From: an uncultured Clostridia bacterium
Lineage (GTDB): Bacteria > Bacillota > Clostridia > TANB77 > CAG-508
Length of the DNA: 64,000 bases
NCBI GenBank assembly: GCA_934167445.1
Contig: CAKPKJ010000007.1
Location: forward strand, 27,982 to 91,981
Direction of reading: 5' to 3'
Every line of letters starts with the position of its first letter. Positions within the stretch are counted from its first letter, which is position 1. The notes below the pieces were generated by a model. It worked only from the letters and a program-made list of their open reading frames with translations, was not told where the DNA came from and did not search any database. Position numbers and translations under genes: made by a program. This document shows, piece by piece, positions 24,352 to 32,837 of the stretch.

Positions 24352-25572
24352 ATGAAAATAAAAAATAATAACAAAATGGAATGTAAAGATTTAAATATAA
24401 TGTCAAATAAAAAAATACCAGATATTTACAATTATATCAAAAAAGAAAAAGCGGAAAATATTAATATTATAAATAATATAAAACATAACCAGGGTATTAC
24501 TTTAATTGCTTTAGTAGTTACAATTATAGTTTTACTAATTTTAGCAGGAGTCTCAATAGCAATGCTAACGGGAAGTAATGGAATATTAACGCAAGCAAGT
24601 AATGCCAAACAAGCAACAGAGGAATCAACTGAAAAAGAAAAAAGACAATTATCACAAGTAGAGGCAAGTACACATCTAGAAAATTATGATTATACAGATG
24701 CAGAAGGAAATGTAGCAAAAATTCCAGCAGGATTTGCAGTGTCAAATGTAGAAGGTGAAAACTTAGTAAGTAAAGGACTTGTAATAATAGGAACAACCGG
24801 AAATGAATATGTATGGATACCTTGTACAACAGATATAAATGATAAAAATAAATTGCAATATAAAAGAGAAGAAGCAGCTTGGGGAATAGAGAATGACAAT
24901 GGAACAAAAGCAATAAAAGATGAACTAACATTAGTTGGGGTAACTCCTTCAAAAGAAGAATCTGATAATGGAATAACAACAACAGTTTTAAATGAAATAG
25001 TTGAACAAATAAGAACTGAAATAGCAAGTGTAGAAGCAAATGGTGGATATTATATCGGAAGATATGAAGCTGGAAAGGAAAATAATGCAGCAGTAATAAA
25101 ACAAAATCAAGAACCATATACAAATATAAAATGGAGTCAAGCATATGCACTTGCAAAAGGACTAGATGTAGGAAATAAAGCTAATTCATATTTATGTTCA
25201 AGCTATGCTTGGGATACTGCAATACAATTCATACAAACACAGAGCACCGCAACAAATTACGCAACAACCAGAGAAAACTTTAACGGAAACTGGATAGACA
25301 AAGATGTAAAAGATAAAACTGGAAATATAATTAAAAAAGCAGGTACATCAGTGAGGTTAAATACAGGTCTAACAACAAGTTGGGCAAATATCTATGATAT
25401 GGGAGGAAATGTAGGAGAATTCACTACAGAGTTAAATCCTAATACGTCCAAGGCCGTGATGTTGCGTGGAGGTTATTACGCCTACAACGTTCCAGCGGGC
25501 TACCGTTGGGGCCGTCGTTTTGACAATTTATGGGACGGTTTTGGGTTCCGTTCCACTTTATTTTTAAAATAA
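24352..25572 (+). CDS. Pilin-header protein with FGE/C-type-lectin domain ending in a DGR-like variable region
   Basis: 406 residues. A long leader (48 residues, ending HNQG) is followed by the class III pilin helix ITLIALVVTIIVLLI and the TGSNGILTQASNA block shared with the operon pilins. Residues about 75-406 form a formylglycine-generating-enzyme/SUMF1-like lectin fold: EYVWIPC, GGYYIGRYEAG, IYDMGGNVGEFTTE, MLRGGYY and the terminal GFRSTLFLK. Such domains are the commonest scaffold of diversity-generating retroelement targets. The last ~110 bases have abrupt high GC, CGT arginines and NNY-type codons. No formylglycine enzyme role is implied; a surface-displayed binding domain is more likely. 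GAGGAG ribosome site. Confidence 0.88.
   Translation: MKIKNNNKMECKDLNIMSNKKIPDIYNYIKKEKAENINIINNIKHNQGITLIALVVTIIVLLILAGVSIAMLTGSNGILTQASNAKQATEESTEKEKRQLSQVEASTHLENYDYTDAEGNVAKIPAGFAVSNVEGENLVSKGLVIIGTTGNEYVWIPCTTDINDKNKLQYKREEAAWGIENDNGTKAIKDELTLVGVTPSKEESDNGITTTVLNEIVEQIRTEIASVEANGGYYIGRYEAGKENNAAVIKQNQEPYTNIKWSQAYALAKGLDVGNKANSYLCSSYAWDTAIQFIQTQSTATNYATTRENFNGNWIDKDVKDKTGNIIKKAGTSVRLNTGLTTSWANIYDMGGNVGEFTTELNPNTSKAVMLRGGYYAYNVPAGYRWGRRFDNLWDGFGFRSTLFLK
25446..25554 (+). other. Candidate DGR variable region (VR)
   Basis: Counting by hand, 25441-25560 is 52% G+C against 34% for the preceding 120 bases. All five arginines here are CGT, while the gene otherwise uses AGA/AGG. Between GGA GGT and GGG TTC CGT, 18 of 23 codons end in C or T, as expected if a template with AAC/AAT codons was copied with adenine mutagenesis. 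The encoded residues (Y, A, N, G, R, F, D, W) are those reached from AAY. The stretch lies at the extreme 3' end of the gene, where VRs normally sit. Limits are approximate. No template repeat is in the window. Confidence 0.72.
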
Positions 25573-25671
25573 TTTCTTTAACATTATCAGCATAAACCTA
25601 AACAGATTTAGATATTTACAATTTTGAAAAATATGCAAAACAAGAAATCAAAAGAAAAAGGAGAATTTTAA

Positions 25672-27645
25672 ATGCACAGAAATTCATTTTTTAATAGGTT
25701 AAATTTAAATATTAATACACAAAATACTAGAGGAATTACATTAATCGCATTGGTAATTACAATTATAGTGCTCATAATACTTGCCGGAGTTTCAATTGCA
25801 ATGCTAACAGGAACAAACGGAATATTAACACAAGCACAAAAATCAAAGATGACAACAGAATTATCAAGTTATAAAGAACAATTAGAATTATATAAAACAG
25901 AAAAGCTTTCTGAAAATAGAGAATTCCTAGAAAGTACGCTAACTGTAGGAAAAGAAAGTTTAAAATATAATACGCAGCCTGAGGGAGAAACAGGTAATAT
26001 AAAAACAGTAATACCAAATATAAAAGATGAGTATATAGATAAAGTAGAAATAATAAAAGGTTCACTATTAATAAATACTCAAGATAAAAATGAGATAGAA
26101 ATAGCAAAAAGTTTAGGAATAGCAGCAAATCCATATGATATAGTAAATGGAGAATTACTATCATCAAATGGAAATTTATTGTTAATGGATGAAACAGGCA
26201 CACTAACAATTCCAGACAGTGTAACAAAAATAGGTGAAGGAGCGTTTGCTAATTTAAGTGGATTAAAAACAATAATAATCCCAGGAACTGTAAAAGAAAT
26301 AGGAGCAAGTGCATTTGCATATAACAAAACACTAGAAACAGTAATAATGCAGGATGGAGTGGAAATAATAGGAAATTCAGCATTTAGCAGCTGTGATAAT
26401 TTAGTAAATGTTAATATGGCCAAAACAATAAAAGACATAGGTGTATATGCGTTTATGTATGATAGAAAGATAGAAAGCATAGAGATAAAAGAGGCTGTTG
26501 AAGTAATAAGAGAAGGAGCTTTTTATGATTGTAGATCCTTGAAAACAGTTACTTTAAATAATAATTTAAAAGAAATTCGAAGTACAGGATTTCGAGGGAC
26601 CTCATTTGAAAGTATAATACTACCAGAAGGAATACAAAAAATAGAAATTAATGCGTTCGAAGCTAATGACCAATTAAAAGATATTATAATAAAAGGAGAA
26701 AATCCTAATTATATATATGAAAATGGAATGTTAATGCCAAAAGAAAAAAATGAAATATTATTTATATCAAGTAGCTATTTAAATAATACAGATACGTTTA
26801 GAATTCCAGAAGGAATAACTAATTTCACGGCAGATATAAGTGTATATAATAATATAACCAAAATAGTAATACCAAGCACATTAGAATCAATTAAAGCATC
26901 GCCGTTGCCTGCATCAATTTCTGAAATTGAAATAGCTGGAGATAACCCAAAGCTAGCTGTATCGCAAAAAGATAAAATATTGTATACTAAAGATACAAAA
27001 GAATTAATTTGCTGTTATTCAAAAGACAGTAATATTAATTTAAAAGACGAAAACAATAAGTTGGGAATTTTAAAAATAAAAGAATATGCATTTAGGCAAG
27101 CTACCAATGCCAAAAATGTTGTACTGCCAGATTCAGTAACAACAATAGAAACATTGATATTTTCATATTGTAGTGGAATAAATGTTCAAGTTGGAAAAAA
27201 TGCAAAGGATATTAGTCATAATTTTAATTATGGAAATGCAACAGGAAAAGTTACAATTGATAGTAATAATAATTATTATACAATTGAAGATAATATTTTA
27301 TACAATAAAGACAAAACAGAAATATGTTCAGTTTTGTACTGGATAAAAGGCGAATTTAAAGTAAAAGATACTGTAAAAATAATTGGGGATTATGCATTTC
27401 ACTATCAAAGTGAAATGACAAATATAACTCTACCAGAAGGAATCACACAGATAAACAATAGTTTTATTGGTTGTGAAGGCTTAACTGAAATAGAGATACC
27501 AAGTACAGTAAAACAAATAGATGGTAGATGTTTTGAAGGATGTAATAATTTATCAAATATTAATATAAAACAAGCTGAAAATGCAATATCAGGGGCACCT
27601 TGGGGAGCAGCCAAAGGAATGAAAGTAATCAATTGGAACAGATAA
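25672..27645 (+). CDS. Pilin-header protein with BspA-like leucine-rich repeats
   Basis: 657 residues. The leader (21 residues, ending NTRG) precedes the pilin helix ITLIALVITIIVLIIL and TGTNGILTQAQ. After a charged coiled-coil spacer (about 55-90), residues about 180-650 carry LRR_5/BspA repeats with the pattern IPDSVTKIGEGAFANLSGL, IPGTVKEIGASAFAYNKTL and so on, interrupted by two non-repeat blocks (about 340-370 and 440-550). BspA-type repeats are used by gut and oral bacteria for adhesion. It lies 100 bases after the lectin fusion on the same strand with its own AAGGAGAA site. A terminator follows. Confidence 0.9.
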   Translation: MHRNSFFNRLNLNINTQNTRGITLIALVITIIVLIILAGVSIAMLTGTNGILTQAQKSKMTTELSSYKEQLELYKTEKLSENREFLESTLTVGKESLKYNTQPEGETGNIKTVIPNIKDEYIDKVEIIKGSLLINTQDKNEIEIAKSLGIAANPYDIVNGELLSSNGNLLLMDETGTLTIPDSVTKIGEGAFANLSGLKTIIIPGTVKEIGASAFAYNKTLETVIMQDGVEIIGNSAFSSCDNLVNVNMAKTIKDIGVYAFMYDRKIESIEIKEAVEVIREGAFYDCRSLKTVTLNNNLKEIRSTGFRGTSFESIILPEGIQKIEINAFEANDQLKDIIIKGENPNYIYENGMLMPKEKNEILFISSSYLNNTDTFRIPEGITNFTADISVYNNITKIVIPSTLESIKASPLPASISEIEIAGDNPKLAVSQKDKILYTKDTKELICCYSKDSNINLKDENNKLGILKIKEYAFRQATNAKNVVLPDSVTTIETLIFSYCSGINVQVGKNAKDISHNFNYGNATGKVTIDSNNNYYTIEDNILYNKDKTEICSVLYWIKGEFKVKDTVKIIGDYAFHYQSEMTNITLPEGITQINNSFIGCEGLTEIEIPSTVKQIDGRCFEGCNNLSNINIKQAENAISGAPWGAAKGMKVINWNR

Positions 27646-27650
27646 AAAAA

Positions 27651-27684
27651 GACCTTAGAGTTTGAAATACTCTGAGGCCTTTTG
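27651..27684 (+). terminator. Terminator after the pilin-LRR gene
   Basis: GACCTTAGAGT / ACTCTGAGGCC stem with a TTGAAAT loop, followed by TTTT. Confidence 0.85.
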
Positions 27685-27839
27685 GTTTACAGAGATTTTA
27701 ATAATTTCTATAATAAGTAAAAAAACTATTGAATTTTTACACATTCATAAAATCTTAATAAAATATCAAAAAAATGATGTATTTTTTACAAAACTATGAT
27801 AGAATAAGCAAGAAAACAAAATTAAGGAGAGTGGACATT

Positions 27840-28547
27840 TTGTCAGGAGTAAAATACAAAAGGGTATTACTAAAACTAAGTGGAGAAGCATTAGCCGGTA
27901 AAAAAGGTTCTGGAATAGATGCAGACACAATTGGAAAAATATGTGATAAAGTAAAAGAAATAGTAGAAATGGGAGTACAAGTTGCAATAGTAGTAGGAGG
28001 CGGAAACTTCTGGAGAGGAAGAAATGGACACCAAATGGAAAGAACAACAGCAGATTATATGGGAATGCTAGCAACAGCAATGAATGGCTTAGCATTACAA
28101 GATGCTTTAGAAGCAAGAGGGATATTTACAAGAGTTCAAACTGCAATTGAAATAAGAGAAATTGCAGAACCATTTATACAAAGAAAAGCAGAAAAACATT
28201 TAGGGAAAAATAGAGTTGTAGTATTTGCTTGTGGTACAGGACATCCTTATTTTACAACAGATACAGCAGCAGTATTAAGAGCCACAGAGATAAGGGCAGA
28301 TATAATTTTACTAGGAAAAACAGTCGATGGAGTTTATGATGATGACCCAGCAATAAATCCAAATGCAAAAAAATATGATGAAATATCATATATGGAAGTA
28401 TTAGAAAAAGATTTAAAGGTTATGGATTCAACTGCTACAGCAATGTGCAGAGATAATAAAATGCCACTATTAGTATTTGCAATAGAAGATCCAGAAAATA
28501 TAGTAAGAGCTGTAAAAGGCGAAAAAATCGGAACTATTGTAAAATAA
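27840..28547 (+). CDS. pyrH: UMP kinase
   Basis: 235 residues from TTG at 27840 (MSGVKYKRVLLKLSGEAL), placed by AAGGAG ten bases upstream; longer readings lack a ribosome site and leave the family N-terminus. Amino-acid-kinase fold with KLSGEALAG at the N-terminus, VVGGGNFWRG, the AxGTGHPYFTTDT block and KTVDGVYDDDP. It phosphorylates UMP to UDP. It starts the pyrH-frr-ispA-uppS-cdsA-rseP run. Confidence 0.96.
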   Translation: MSGVKYKRVLLKLSGEALAGKKGSGIDADTIGKICDKVKEIVEMGVQVAIVVGGGNFWRGRNGHQMERTTADYMGMLATAMNGLALQDALEARGIFTRVQTAIEIREIAEPFIQRKAEKHLGKNRVVVFACGTGHPYFTTDTAAVLRATEIRADIILLGKTVDGVYDDDPAINPNAKKYDEISYMEVLEKDLKVMDSTATAMCRDNKMPLLVFAIEDPENIVRAVKGEKIGTIVK

Positions 28548-28600
28548 AACATTTAAAGTACATAATACTAAATTAAAGAATTAAAAGGGAGGATATAACA

Positions 28601-29149
28601 ATGGATTATACAAATTTAAAAGAAAAAATGGAAAAGGCAATAAACACATATAACGAAAGATTATCAGAAATAAGAGCTGGAAGAGCAAATCCTGCAATAT
28701 TAAACAAGGTAAGAATAGATTATTATGGTACACAAACACCAATTAACCAAGTAGCAGCTGTATCAATACCAGAAGCAAGATTAATAGTAATACAACCTTG
28801 GGATGCAAGTGTACTAAAAGAAATTGAAAAAGCAATATTAGCATCAGATATAGGAATAAATCCAAACAACGATGGAAAAGTAATTAGATTAACTTTTCCA
28901 GAATTAACAGAAGAAAGAAGAAAAGAAATTGTAAAAGATGTAAAGAAAATGGCAGAAGAAGCAAAAGTAGCAGTTAGAAATGTCAGAAGAGAAGGAATAG
29001 ACAAAGCCAAAGCAGACCAAAAAGCAGGAGACATAACAGAAGATGAATTAAAAGGTGCTGAAAATGAAATTCAAAAATTAACAGACAAATATGTTGAAGA
29101 AGTTGACAAAATAGCAGAAGCAAAAGAAAAAGAAGTAATGTCTGTTTAG
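28601..29149 (+). CDS. frr: Ribosome recycling factor
   Basis: 182 residues of the standard two-domain RRF: EIRAGRANPAILNKVRIDYYG, LIVIQPWDASVLKEIEKAI, LTEERRKEIVKDVKKMAEEA and the terminal long helix. With EF-G it splits post-termination ribosomes. Conserved neighbour of pyrH. Confidence 0.97.
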   Translation: MDYTNLKEKMEKAINTYNERLSEIRAGRANPAILNKVRIDYYGTQTPINQVAAVSIPEARLIVIQPWDASVLKEIEKAILASDIGINPNNDGKVIRLTFPELTEERRKEIVKDVKKMAEEAKVAVRNVRREGIDKAKADQKAGDITEDELKGAENEIQKLTDKYVEEVDKIAEAKEKEVMSV

Positions 29150-29193
29150 GCAGTAGAAAAACTTTAGTGTAGCAAGAAAGGAAAAAATTAAAA

Positions 29194-30081
29194 ATGGAAT
29201 TTAAAGCCCAACTAAAGAAATATCAAGAATATATAAACAAAAAACTAGAAGAAAAAATACGACATAACGACTGTCTTGAAAGTGTTTTAAATGAGTCTGT
29301 TGAATATAGCTTAATGGCAGGTGGAAAAAGGTTAAGACCAATATTAGTAATGGCAACATATGAAATTTTTGATTCAAAAATAGAAAAATGTTTGCCATAT
29401 GCAATAGCAATAGAAATGGTACATAACTTTTCATTAATTCATGATGATTTACCTGGAATTGACAATGACGACTTTAGACATGGGAAATTAACTAACCATA
29501 AAAAATTTAATGAAGCAACTGCAATACTTGCAGGTGATAGTTTATTAAATAATGCATATATAGTAATAAGCGAAGATTTAAAAAATAGTAAACAAGACGA
29601 GTTACAACAAAAAATAAAAGTATTTAATGAATTTTCTGTTGCAATTGATAGAATGATTGCTGGTGAATACATAGATACAGAATATGAAGGAAAAGACATA
29701 ACAACTGAAGAACTAGAGTATATCCATAAAAATAAAACAGGAGCATTATTAAAATTGTGTGTTAGAATGGGAGCAATTTTAGCAAATGCAACAGATGAGG
29801 ATGTAGGAAAATTAACAATATATGCTGAAAAAATAGGATTAGCATTTCAAATTAAAGATGATATTTTATCAGAAGAAGGAGACGAAAAAATTCTCGGAAA
29901 ACCTGTTGGAAATGACAAAAAAATGGGAAAATGCACATATGTATCTAAATATGGATTAGAAAAATCAAAAGAAATATTAGACACAATTACAAAAGATGCA
30001 ATAAAAAAATTAGAAAAATATGGGGAAAAAGCAAAATTCTTGAAAGAATTAGCTATATACATTCAAAATCGAGATAAATAA
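29194..30081 (+). CDS. ispA: Polyprenyl (farnesyl-type) diphosphate synthase
   Basis: 295 residues, trans-prenyltransferase fold. The first aspartate-rich motif is DDLPGID (84-90), preceded by GGKRLRP; the second is QIKDDILSEEGD (about 218-229). The residues before the first motif (EMVHNFSLIHDD) fit a short-chain farnesyl diphosphate synthase. It supplies the farnesyl primer for UppS, encoded 13 bases downstream, so the two steps to undecaprenyl diphosphate are encoded together. This gene is not normally inserted between frr and uppS. Confidence 0.93.
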   Translation: MEFKAQLKKYQEYINKKLEEKIRHNDCLESVLNESVEYSLMAGGKRLRPILVMATYEIFDSKIEKCLPYAIAIEMVHNFSLIHDDLPGIDNDDFRHGKLTNHKKFNEATAILAGDSLLNNAYIVISEDLKNSKQDELQQKIKVFNEFSVAIDRMIAGEYIDTEYEGKDITTEELEYIHKNKTGALLKLCVRMGAILANATDEDVGKLTIYAEKIGLAFQIKDDILSEEGDEKILGKPVGNDKKMGKCTYVSKYGLEKSKEILDTITKDAIKKLEKYGEKAKFLKELAIYIQNRDK

Positions 30082-30094
30082 TAAGGAGTAAACA

Positions 30095-30808
30095 ATGGAA
30101 ATAAGCAAGGAAAATATGCCTAGACATATAGCAATTATTATGGATGGAAATAGAAGATGGGCAAGAGCAAAAGGCAAAGGTGCAAGTTATGGGCATAAAG
30201 CAGGAGCACAAACATTAGAAAAAATTGTTAGATATGCAAACAAAATAGGGTTAGAGTATATTACAGTATATGCATTTTCAACAGAAAATTGGAAAAGAGC
30301 AGAAGATGAAGTAAGTGCATTAATGCTACTTTTACAAACATATTTAGATGATTATTCAAAAAGAGCAGACACAGAAAATATACGAGTAAAAATACTAGGA
30401 AATATATCTGCACTATCAGAAGGAATGCAAAAAAGCATAGCAAAAACTGTGGAAAGAACACAAAATAATACCGGAATAACATTTAATATTGCTTTAAATT
30501 ATGGTGGAAGAGATGAAATAATAAAGGCAATAAAAAAGATAGCAGAAGATGTAAAAAATGAAAAAATAGGAATTGAAGATATAGATGAAGAATTAGTTTC
30601 AAATAATTTATATACAAAAGGAATGCCAGACCCTGATTTACTAATAAGAACGAGTGGAGAATTAAGATTAAGTAATTTCCTACCTTGGCAACTAGTATAT
30701 TCTGAATTTTTATTCATAGACAAAAATTGGCCAGATTTTACAGAGCAAGACTTAGATGATGCAATACTAGAATATGAAAAAAGAACAAGAAAATTTGGGG
30801 CTAATTAA
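30095..30808 (+). CDS. uppS: Isoprenyl transferase (undecaprenyl diphosphate synthase)
   Basis: 237 residues of the cis-prenyltransferase family: HIAIIMDGNRRWARAKG with the catalytic Asp, YAFSTENWKR, LNYGGRDEI, and the C-terminal DPDLLIRTSGELRLSNFLPWQ. It makes the C55 lipid carrier for peptidoglycan and wall polymers. AAGGAG ribosome site. Confidence 0.96.
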   Translation: MEISKENMPRHIAIIMDGNRRWARAKGKGASYGHKAGAQTLEKIVRYANKIGLEYITVYAFSTENWKRAEDEVSALMLLLQTYLDDYSKRADTENIRVKILGNISALSEGMQKSIAKTVERTQNNTGITFNIALNYGGRDEIIKAIKKIAEDVKNEKIGIEDIDEELVSNNLYTKGMPDPDLLIRTSGELRLSNFLPWQLVYSEFLFIDKNWPDFTEQDLDDAILEYEKRTRKFGAN

Positions 30809-30829
30809 GCTCGACATATGGAGGAGAAT

Positions 30830-31636
30830 ATGGAAAATATGAAAAGAATAACATCAGCATTGTTAGGATTCCCACTAGTTTTAGCAATCTTTATAATAGG
30901 GAATAAACAAGTGGTTGATGTTGCATTGGCAATAATTGCAGTGCTAGCAATGAGTGAATATTTTAATGCTGTTGAAAAAGTTGCTAAACCAGTTAGATGG
31001 CTAGGATATATTAGTTGTTTTAGTATAGCATTTATACATATAATACCAGTAGAATGCTTAAATATGGTGGTTACGCTAGCAGTACCAACAATATTAATAA
31101 TATTATTTGCACAAGTAATTGCAACAGATATGAAGACTAATTTTAAAGATATTGCATATACTTTTATAGGAATATTTTATGTAGTATTCTTTATGATGTT
31201 TGTGGCATTTATAAATGGAATGGAAAATGGAAGAATATTAATATGGTATGCAATAATTGCAGCCTGGGGAACAGACATATTTGCTTATGCTGTAGGAAAA
31301 GCATTTGGCAAACATAAATATACATCAGTAAGCCCAAAAAAATCAATAGAAGGATGTATAGGTGGAACATTAGGAGCCATTTTAGTAATGTTAGCTTATA
31401 CATATGTTGTAAATACCTATTTAGGAGTAAATTATTCATATTTATTTATAGCAGGAGTCGGATTAATCTTAAGTTTAATAGGTCAAATAGGTGACTTAGC
31501 AGCTTCATCAATAAAAAGATATGTAGATATTAAGGATTATAGCAATTTAATACCAGGACATGGTGGAATGCTAGACAGGATTGATAGCTTAATATTTTTA
31601 GCACCATTTGCATATGCATTATTTACATTATTATAA
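30830..31636 (+). CDS. cdsA: Phosphatidate cytidylyltransferase
   Basis: 268 residues from the ATG after GGAGGA (an ATG 12 bases upstream overlaps this ribosome site). Polytopic, about eight hydrophobic helices. The C-terminal CdsA signature is complete: SSIKRYVDIKDYSNLIPGHG then GMLDRIDSL. It converts phosphatidic acid and CTP to CDP-diacylglycerol. In many Bacillota dxr follows; here rseP follows directly. Confidence 0.95.
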   Translation: MENMKRITSALLGFPLVLAIFIIGNKQVVDVALAIIAVLAMSEYFNAVEKVAKPVRWLGYISCFSIAFIHIIPVECLNMVVTLAVPTILIILFAQVIATDMKTNFKDIAYTFIGIFYVVFFMMFVAFINGMENGRILIWYAIIAAWGTDIFAYAVGKAFGKHKYTSVSPKKSIEGCIGGTLGAILVMLAYTYVVNTYLGVNYSYLFIAGVGLILSLIGQIGDLAASSIKRYVDIKDYSNLIPGHGGMLDRIDSLIFLAPFAYALFTLL

Positions 31637-31644
31637 ATTAATAA

Positions 31645-31691
31645 AATCCAAAATATTTCTAACGAATATAAAAATTGAAATGTTTTGGATT
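31645..31691 (+). promoter_or_regulatory. Long stem-loop between cdsA and rseP
   Basis: AATCCAAAAtATTTC (31645-31659) pairs with GAAATgTTTTGGATT (31677-31691), 14 of 15 positions. There is no proper T-run, so partial termination or mRNA stabilisation is likelier than full termination. It occupies the place where dxr stands in related gene orders. Confidence 0.6.
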
Positions 31692-31718
31692 AATTATATT
31701 TTAATAAGGAGGAAAAAA

Positions 31719-32741
31719 TTGCTCAATATTTTGTTAATAGCAATAAAAATTATAATCTTATTAGGATTTCTAATTTTTATACATGAATTAGGTCATTTTA
31801 CAGTTGCAAAACTATGCAAGGTAAGGGTGAATGAATTTTCAATTGGATTTGGACCAACAATATGGAAAAAACAAGGAAAAGAAACTAAATATGCAATTAG
31901 GCTGATTCCTTTAGGTGGATTTGTAAGTATGGAAGGGGAAGAAGAACAATCAGAAAATGAAGGCTCTTTTTCTAAAGCAAGTATCCCAAAAAGGATTGCT
32001 ATAGTTGTAGCAGGTGCAACTGTAAATATTATTTTTGGAGTATGTATTTACTTTATTTTAGCAGTAACATCAGGACCATATTTGTCAAATGAAATAGATG
32101 CAACAATCGATAATTATGCGGCAAAAGAAGCGGGATTGCAATCAGGAGATAAAATTATTGAAGTAAATGGCAAAGAAATAAATAGCAAAAATGATTTAGA
32201 TAAAGCAATGAAGAACAACAGTGGAGAAAATGTGGAAATAAAGATCCAAAGAGGTGACGAAACTGAAAAATACAGTATAAAACCTACAGAAGTAACATTT
32301 GAAAATAATTTCAAAAAATATTATTTAGGAATTAATATGAAATATGCAAGTGACAATTTTGCCAATAGATGTATAAATGGAGTTATGCAAACAAACGAAT
32401 TTATATCACAAATTGGAGAAAATTTGAAACAGTTATTTACTGGAAAAGTCGGAATAGATCAAATGACGGGACCTGTTGGAATATCAGAAGCAGTAGCTAA
32501 AACAAATGGATTCAGAGAATTTTTACAAATGATGGCATTAATATCAATCTCTTTAGGAGTAACAAATTTACTTCCAGTACCAGCTTTAGATGGAGGTAAA
32601 ATATTAATCTTAATAATAGAAGCAATACGAAGAAAACCAATGAAACAAGAAACTGAATTAGGAATTCAAATGTTAGGATTTGCATTATTAATAGGTCTTT
32701 CAGTGGTCATAACATATAATGATATTTTAAGAATTTTTTAA
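31719..32741 (+). CDS. rseP: Site-2 protease RseP/RasP
   Basis: 340 residues from TTG at 31719, placed by AAGGAGG seven bases upstream; a longer in-frame reading runs into cdsA. The zinc motif HELGH is at 22-26, with GPTIWKKQGKETKYAIRLIP, a PDZ domain (about 125-195), and the third ligand motif NLLPVPALDGG (about 284-294). Intramembrane metalloprotease that cuts anti-sigma factors and signal peptide remnants. Confidence 0.95.
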   Translation: MLNILLIAIKIIILLGFLIFIHELGHFTVAKLCKVRVNEFSIGFGPTIWKKQGKETKYAIRLIPLGGFVSMEGEEEQSENEGSFSKASIPKRIAIVVAGATVNIIFGVCIYFILAVTSGPYLSNEIDATIDNYAAKEAGLQSGDKIIEVNGKEINSKNDLDKAMKNNSGENVEIKIQRGDETEKYSIKPTEVTFENNFKKYYLGINMKYASDNFANRCINGVMQTNEFISQIGENLKQLFTGKVGIDQMTGPVGISEAVAKTNGFREFLQMMALISISLGVTNLLPVPALDGGKILILIIEAIRRKPMKQETELGIQMLGFALLIGLSVVITYNDILRIF

Positions 32742-32751
32742 CATAAAATTA

Positions 32752-32780
32752 TTGACAATTAAATTGATTTAATAGATAAT
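32752..32780 (+). promoter_or_regulatory. Promoter of glgP
   Basis: TTGACA (32752-32757), 17-base spacer, GATAAT (32775-32780). Confidence 0.75.
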
Positions 32781-32837
32781 ATAAATGTGAAATTACGAGA
32801 AGAAAAAGGCGAAGAAATACGAAGGAGGAAATACAAA

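Noticed and set aside
24203..24406. Minus-strand open frame in the promoter region of the pilin-lectin gene
   Set aside because: Hydrophobic low-complexity translation, no ribosome site, and it overlaps the promoter and 5' end of a well-supported gene.
24352..25572. Functional formylglycine-generating enzyme
   Set aside because: The domain is fused to a pilin header and ends in a variable-type tail; the scaffold is better explained as a lectin-like display domain.
24000..28000. DGR reverse transcriptase and template repeat near the variable region
   Set aside because: No reverse-transcriptase-like protein or second copy of the GC-rich 3' segment could be found in the 64 kb, so no complete DGR is claimed.
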